A DNA stretch of 64,000 nt from Pogonophryne albipinna (lineage: Eukaryota > Chordata > Actinopteri > Perciformes > Artedidraconidae): NCBI GenBank assembly GCA_028583405.1, contig CM053246.1, positions 6,913,959 to 6,977,958 on the forward strand. Reading direction: 5' to 3'. The translations under genes and the position numbers were made by a program. Of this stretch, positions 59,500 through 64,000 are shown piece after piece. Every line of letters begins with the position of its first letter. Position 1 is the stretch's first letter. The notes under the pieces were generated by a model. It searched no databases and had not been told where the DNA came from. It saw only the letters and a list, made by a program, of their open reading frames with translations.

Positions 59500-60235
59500 T
59501 TTTTGTGTGTGCATTTAAAAAAATAAGTGTTTTGCATTGTATGTATATAGTTATTTTAATATGTTCCTGTACTTAAGATAATTTTGCACAATTGTGTTTT
59601 CATTTAATAATAATAATTGTATAATTACATTTTATATATTCTAACTGTTTTGAAATGTTCTATAATTTGTTTCTTTTTGTGTGCCATGTTCAAAATAAAC
59701 GAGTTTCCAAGTAAGATCCTTATTGGAAATGCAGCTATTATTACAGGAGACTGTTGCACAACATGACCATTTTGTTAGAAGTCTACACTGAAACTTAATT
59801 TAGAGCCGGAAAAATCGCGGGATCCGTGAATCCAGGTCAATGATCGAGAGAGACCAGTAGCCTACGAGGACTCAGAGCCGTAACATATAGCAGGCAGCAG
59901 ATCCAGAGATCCAGCAGACTCGTCCCTATGCACGAATCTACAGCAGACTCAGCCCCTCCTCCGGCTCGCACGGCTCCCGCGAGTCCCACGGCTCCCGCGA
60001 GTCCCACGGCTCCCTCGACGAGTCGCAGGCAGACTCAGAGATTTGCGGACTCACGGCTCACTCACGGCTCACTCACGGCTCCCGCGAGTCCAACGGCTCC
60101 CGCGAGTCCCACGGCTCCCTCGACGAGTCGCAGCAGACTCAGAGATTTGCGGACTCACGGCTCACTCACGGCTCACGGGACTCTCGCGGGAGCCGGAGGA
60201 GGGGCTGAATCTGCTGTTGATTCGTGCATGGCGAC
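59500..60235 (+). repeat. Right copy of subterminal direct repeat
   Basis: Same order as the left copy, with extra CGGCTCCCGCGAGTCC units (59960-60125). The hairpin arms are at 59870-59965 and 60180-60255. A shorter related segment lies at 59338-59405, so the 3' region itself holds a partial duplication. A frame at 59928-60431 is repeat-derived. Confidence 0.85.
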
Positions 60236-60459
60236 GAGTCTGCTGGATCTCTGGATACAACAACGTTGTAATGTGATTTTACACGTTATAAAGAGAGTAA
60301 AGAGTGACGCAATTTATAGTTTTAATTTTTACGTCACATCAGGTGTAGGACTCAAAGGACTCGGGTTAATCGAGAGGGAGACTCGTCACGACCGGCTCAT
60401 TACTAGGATCCGGGTTAATGATCCGGATTAATCATGACTCGCCCATCTCTACTGTACTG

Positions 60460-61135
60460 ATCCCTCAGTCTCAGATGGCGATCAACGGTGGCGGGAAGGT
60501 GTCCAGCGACGGCGTGCTCTCTCGTATTGTCCAAAACTCCTCACTGTCACCAACTTGCAGCAAAACTGATAAAGATCTTCAGGGTTTTCATGCCGAAAAA
60601 CCCCGATCAGAAGCCAATAACGCCAGCTGACTTGGCTATAAGAGTCCATTCACTGTATTAATGAACGCAAACACTCAGTTGCTAACAAGCTAATACATAC
60701 ACGTGGATAACTCTGGGACAAATTTGGAGTAGAAAGGTAATCAGTTCCTTGCAGACAGCGTGTAGAAAAGAATCCATATGAAGACTGTTGAGTTGATAAT
60801 CTTGAGACACTAACTACATACTAATTTGCTATAAACTGTCAATTTTTATTCACTCTCTGTGCCGCGACTTTGTCAGTCAAGCCACCACTCCTACGCACAC
60901 TCTGTCTCTCGCCTTCACTTCCTGCCAACTTCAACCCTTGACTTTCAAAATAAAACACAATATTTATAATTATACATTTTAGTCTTTTAAACAAGTATTA
61001 CACTTTCCTTTTTTAAACCGTTGTGAAATATCTTTTAATCGTTATCTTTGCATGAACTAGATATTTTAATAACACTTATAACTAAATGACATTTATTATC
61101 TTGTTTTAATTTCACTGTTTTCAACCTGGTTACAA
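60460..61135. other. Short spacer with a 51-codon open frame
   Basis: An ATG at 60475 gives MAINGGGKVSSDGVLSRIVQ... to TGA at 60628-60630. It starts right after the hAT insertion; no family recognised and no splice donor evident. Possibly a first exon of an unidentified gene cut off by insertions, or chance. The remainder is AT-rich. Confidence 0.3.
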
Positions 61136-61238
61136 TTGCTCTCTTACCTATGTGTAGCGCCTGGTTTGCGGCCTCTGTGCGCTCGGTATGCTGTGCTTAG
61201 AGTAGGCCTACAGGGAAGCCGCCTGGCTTCCTCGACTC

Positions 61239-63264
61239 ATGGAGCCAATATATTATACCTACTCCACAATTCTCAACAGCGGGCAGGCTGTGGCTCAGTT
61301 TCCCAAGTCGGGTCACAATAGAAACAGGACCTTGATGTCTGGAAATGGAGGGTTCGCTGGATTTTGCTGCGTTATGCTGATTCTGAGCGGGAATATACAT
61401 CTAAACCCGGGCCCTGGTCATGTTCAGCAGACGCATACCGACGGTGCTCCACTTTCATTCATACACTGTGAACAAGTGGCGGGCCCGAAGCACTTTGTTC
61501 CTCGCTCGGTTTCCGTGGCGATGACCGGGGTGGCGTCTTGCGGTTGTGGAGCTGCGGCTTTGATTGGCGACCCTTCGATCGGCTGGACCCGAGCCACGCA
61601 GAGCTTTGCGTTGTCCGGAGAGACCCCGCATCTGACCTGCGGACCCAGGCTTGGTATCAACGACACACCGGTGCCCGTTCCTCCAGTCCAAGGGGAGCTT
61701 TATGATACAATTCAACAAGGTAACTCTGTCACCACTTCTGAACGATCATCTCACGCACACAGTGGCAAACGACACTCTAACTTTCAGCGCACTATTTGCA
61801 GCGCTGTGAAGACAAAACAACATGACACCAAAATGTTTCAAACTGTAAATCATGCAAAGGTGTTATGGGACTCAAATGTCAAACCTAAGGGCATTTTCGG
61901 TGGAGACTTAAATATCAGAAGCATGACGTCAAAAATGGAACAACTGGAGTAATTATTAACAAACTCAAACCTTGATTATTTATGCCTTTCTGAAACCTGG
62001 CTACACCCTTCAATTCCGTCGGATATTGTTATTATATATCCCAGAATATAACATTTATAGACTAGATCGTAATCAAGGTAAGGGAGGGGGTGTTATGGTG
62101 TTATGATGTATGTTAAGAAAAGCCTGCAAAGTAAACAAATCGAATTATCCTGTGATGTGTGGGAATAACTATCTCACTATCTCAGGAAATGTGTTTTAAT
62201 GTAATTGTGAGTGTTTTTTATGATAATTTAACTAGTATTCTCAAACAGTGTAATGGTAAAGAAACAATCTTAATGGGTGATTTTAATATTAACTGGTTAG
62301 ACAAAAAAGGCAGGAAGAAATTAAAGGATATTAGTGATAGATTTCAAATTAGTCAATTAATTAAAAATGCAACAAGAATTACTAAATCATCACAAACATT
62401 GTTGGATTTAATTTTAACGAACAAAGAGGATCGTGTCTCAAAAACATACAATCTTGTTACTGGCATGTCCGATCATAACCTTACTCTAGTTGCCAGGAAG
62501 CTATCCAAGCTGCGTTACAAAAATCACAATATAACAAAGGGTAAAAAATATATCTCGTACATCCCAAAGCGGGACATGGGAATTCTGGAGAATGAAATAA
62601 CGCAAACTGACTTGTTTGATTTGACATATGGTGAAAATTGTGAGGGGGCCTGTGATAATTTGAAACATACCTTAAAACATACCGTAGCTAAGCGTATTGG
62701 CAAACAACTGTTACCATGGTTTAACACTGCTCTATGGGAATTAATGAAAAAAAGGGATGTAGCTCTAAAGAAATCTTTAAAATCGGGACTAGAAACAGAT
62801 CGCTTAATATACAAAAGTCTTAGAAATAAAGTTACAGTTCAATGAAGAAAGGCAAGGGCAAATTACTTTTTAGATACTATTCGACAGGCAAAGGGGAATT
62901 CTCAAAAACTATGGAAAACCATTGACAAACTTATTGGGAAAGATCACTCAAAAAATTATAATACTGAGCTTATGATAAACGGAACCCTACAATAGGATAG
63001 CCGTGGCCAACCATTTGAATACTTTCTTTATTGTGTCTGTTTCAGAATTGGCCAGCAGTTTCAATGTAACAGAACCGCTTCTTGCATTAGCTGACGATAC
63101 AAAAGTGCTCAAACTCAACTGTACAAATGAGACTAAAGTGAATAAAATAATTTCCACCTTATCAAATTCTAAGGCTAAAGATCACTGGGGACTAGACACA
63201 GTATTTATAAAAAAAACATAAAAAGGTCTTAGCTAGCTCCATCACCTATATTACAAATCAATGA
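61239..63264 (+). pseudogene. LINE leader and endonuclease region, broken
   Basis: Frame 61239-61952 contains LSGNIHLNPGPG and ends GGDLNIRSMTSKMEQLE, where the apurinic endonuclease begins. After the stop, other frames read NLDYLCLSETWLHPS, then (62159-62845) ILMGDFNINWLDKKGRKKLK, LLDLILTNKEDRV and GMSDHNLTL (the EN D.N and SDH motifs). Stops occur at 61950, 62843 and 63262, with shifts near 62030, 62100 and 63211. Endonuclease activity is therefore lost in this copy. Confidence 0.85.
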
Positions 63265-63999
63265 TTAAAAGATAATACATTTCCATCAGCTCTTAAAACT
63301 GCTATTGTAACACCAATTTTTAAATGTGGCGACAAGAAAGAAGTAGGCAACTATAGACCCATCAGCATTCTACCTGTTGTGTCCAAAGTAGTTGAAAAAG
63401 TAGTCGCGGAACAGCTGGTGTCACACCTAAGCTACAACAACCTACTCCACCCTATGCAGTTTGGTTTTAGGACCAATTATTCTACTGAGACTGCATCCTG
63501 CTATTTAGTGGAAGGAATCAAGGCTAAGTTAGACAAAGGAGGGATAGTTGGAGCAGTGTTCCTTGACCTGCGAAAAGCATTTGACACAGTAAACCATACC
63601 ACACTTTTATCAAAACTCAACAATTTCAACCTGTCAGTTAGCACAATACAATGGGTCAGGTCTTATTTAGCTGGTCGTTCTCAATGTGTCCGTATAAATG
63701 ATAAACTGTCAGAAACCAAGCCATGCTCAATCGGAGTGCCACAAGGCTCAATTCTTGGACCGCTGTTGTTCAGCATATATATTAATGATCTCCCATCTGT
63801 TTGTGAGGATGTGGACATCCAGATGTATGCTGACGACACGGTGGTTTACACACATGGGAAAGATGCTGAACAGGTTGCCTCTAAGCTTTCGTCGACGCTG
63901 CACAAAGTTGCTCAATGGTTAAATGCCTCGTGTCTTACTTTAAATACTAACAAAACAGTAACAATGTATTTCATAAATAAGAAAAAAACAACCACGCAT
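63265..63999 (+). CDS. LINE reverse transcriptase, open to the window edge
   Basis: 245 codons without a stop. Motifs in order: IFKCGDKKEVGNYRPISILP, LHPMQFGFRTNYSTETA, AVFLDLRKAFDTVNH, GVPQGSILGPLLFSIYINDL and the catalytic MYADDTVVY, then LTLNTNKTVTMYF. It makes cDNA from the element's RNA at the target site. Upstream the frame is closed by TGA at 63262, so this is the intact part of a damaged ORF2. The C-terminus lies outside. Confidence 0.9.
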
Positions 64000-64000
64000 C

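Larger units (their letters stand above)
55853..60451 (+). mobile_element. Apparently intact autonomous hAT transposon, TSD CTGTACTG
   Basis: The ends TAGAGATGG.. and ..CCATCTCTA are inverted and rich in ATCCGGAT. The flanks CTGTACTG (55845-55852, 60452-60459) are a perfect 8-bp duplication. It holds a two-exon BED-hAT transposase (57259-59306) with no frame break, a direct repeat on both sides of the gene, GC-rich hairpins and an AT-rich palindrome block. The combination of intact gene, ends and TSD suggests a recent insertion. Confidence 0.92.
61136..64000 (+). mobile_element. L2/CR1-like LINE, 5' part and RT, cut by window end
   Basis: Order: a GC-rich 5' region, the leader frame 61239-61952, endonuclease remnants up to about 62850, a linker, and the reverse transcriptase from 63265 to the window end. 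It resembles the LINE at 44374-46306 in RT motifs but not closely at base level. The 3' end is outside the window. Confidence 0.88.

Overview
The window is nuclear DNA of a teleost fish. The only recognisable host gene is the 3' end of ect2 (epithelial cell transforming 2, the RhoGEF of cytokinesis) on the + strand. Its exons lie at 1-40, 6093-6200, 21906-22034, 25239 onward and 31008-31097, ending with the conserved tail ...STTHLI. No bacterial, organellar or viral genes were seen. The fish assignment rests on the Ect2 sequence, GT-AG introns and the mix of hAT, Harbinger-like and TTAA-type DNA elements with L2/CR1-type LINEs.

Almost everything else is transposable-element sequence, mostly non-autonomous hAT elements whose ends can be set to the base by target-site duplications. 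Twelve have perfect 8-bp duplications (802-1477, 3486-4521, 7809-14275, 9975-10462, 13321-13881, 14620-15080, 20568-21826, 23536-24304, 29757-30615, 38626-40135, 53675-54213, 55853-60451). Two related elements have 5-bp duplications (2898-5056, 17595-19186). Many are nested; a TTAA-type MITE at 7506 is split by a 6.5-kb hAT-like element.

Region by region: 1-32.2 kb is ect2 with element-filled introns. 32.5-34 kb carries a copy of ect2 intron sequence. 34.1-37.2 kb is a decayed ZMYM1-like hAT. 38.6-40.1 kb is a hAT MITE. 42.6-46.3 kb holds two LINEs, one minus-strand copy carrying a 33-bp minisatellite grown out of its own reverse-transcriptase codons and one nearly complete plus-strand RT. 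47.3-48.2 kb is a BED-hAT relic. 48.3-50.5 kb is a long-terminal-repeat-arm element of unclear superfamily. 55.9-60.5 kb is an apparently intact autonomous hAT with a two-exon transposase of 632 codons. 61.1-64 kb is the start of an L2/CR1-like LINE that runs off the window.

The most unusual object is inside the 7809-14275 element: an inverted repeat with arms of about 0.95 kb around 2.7 kb. Each arm carries the same start codon and first-exon donor. From each arm an in-phase spliced reading frame can be built inward, +: 9152-9213/10507-10705 and -: 12692-12631/11894-11815/11287-11208, ending at facing poly(A) signals about 90 bp apart. This looks like a convergent gene pair driven by a duplicated promoter; the products are not recognised.
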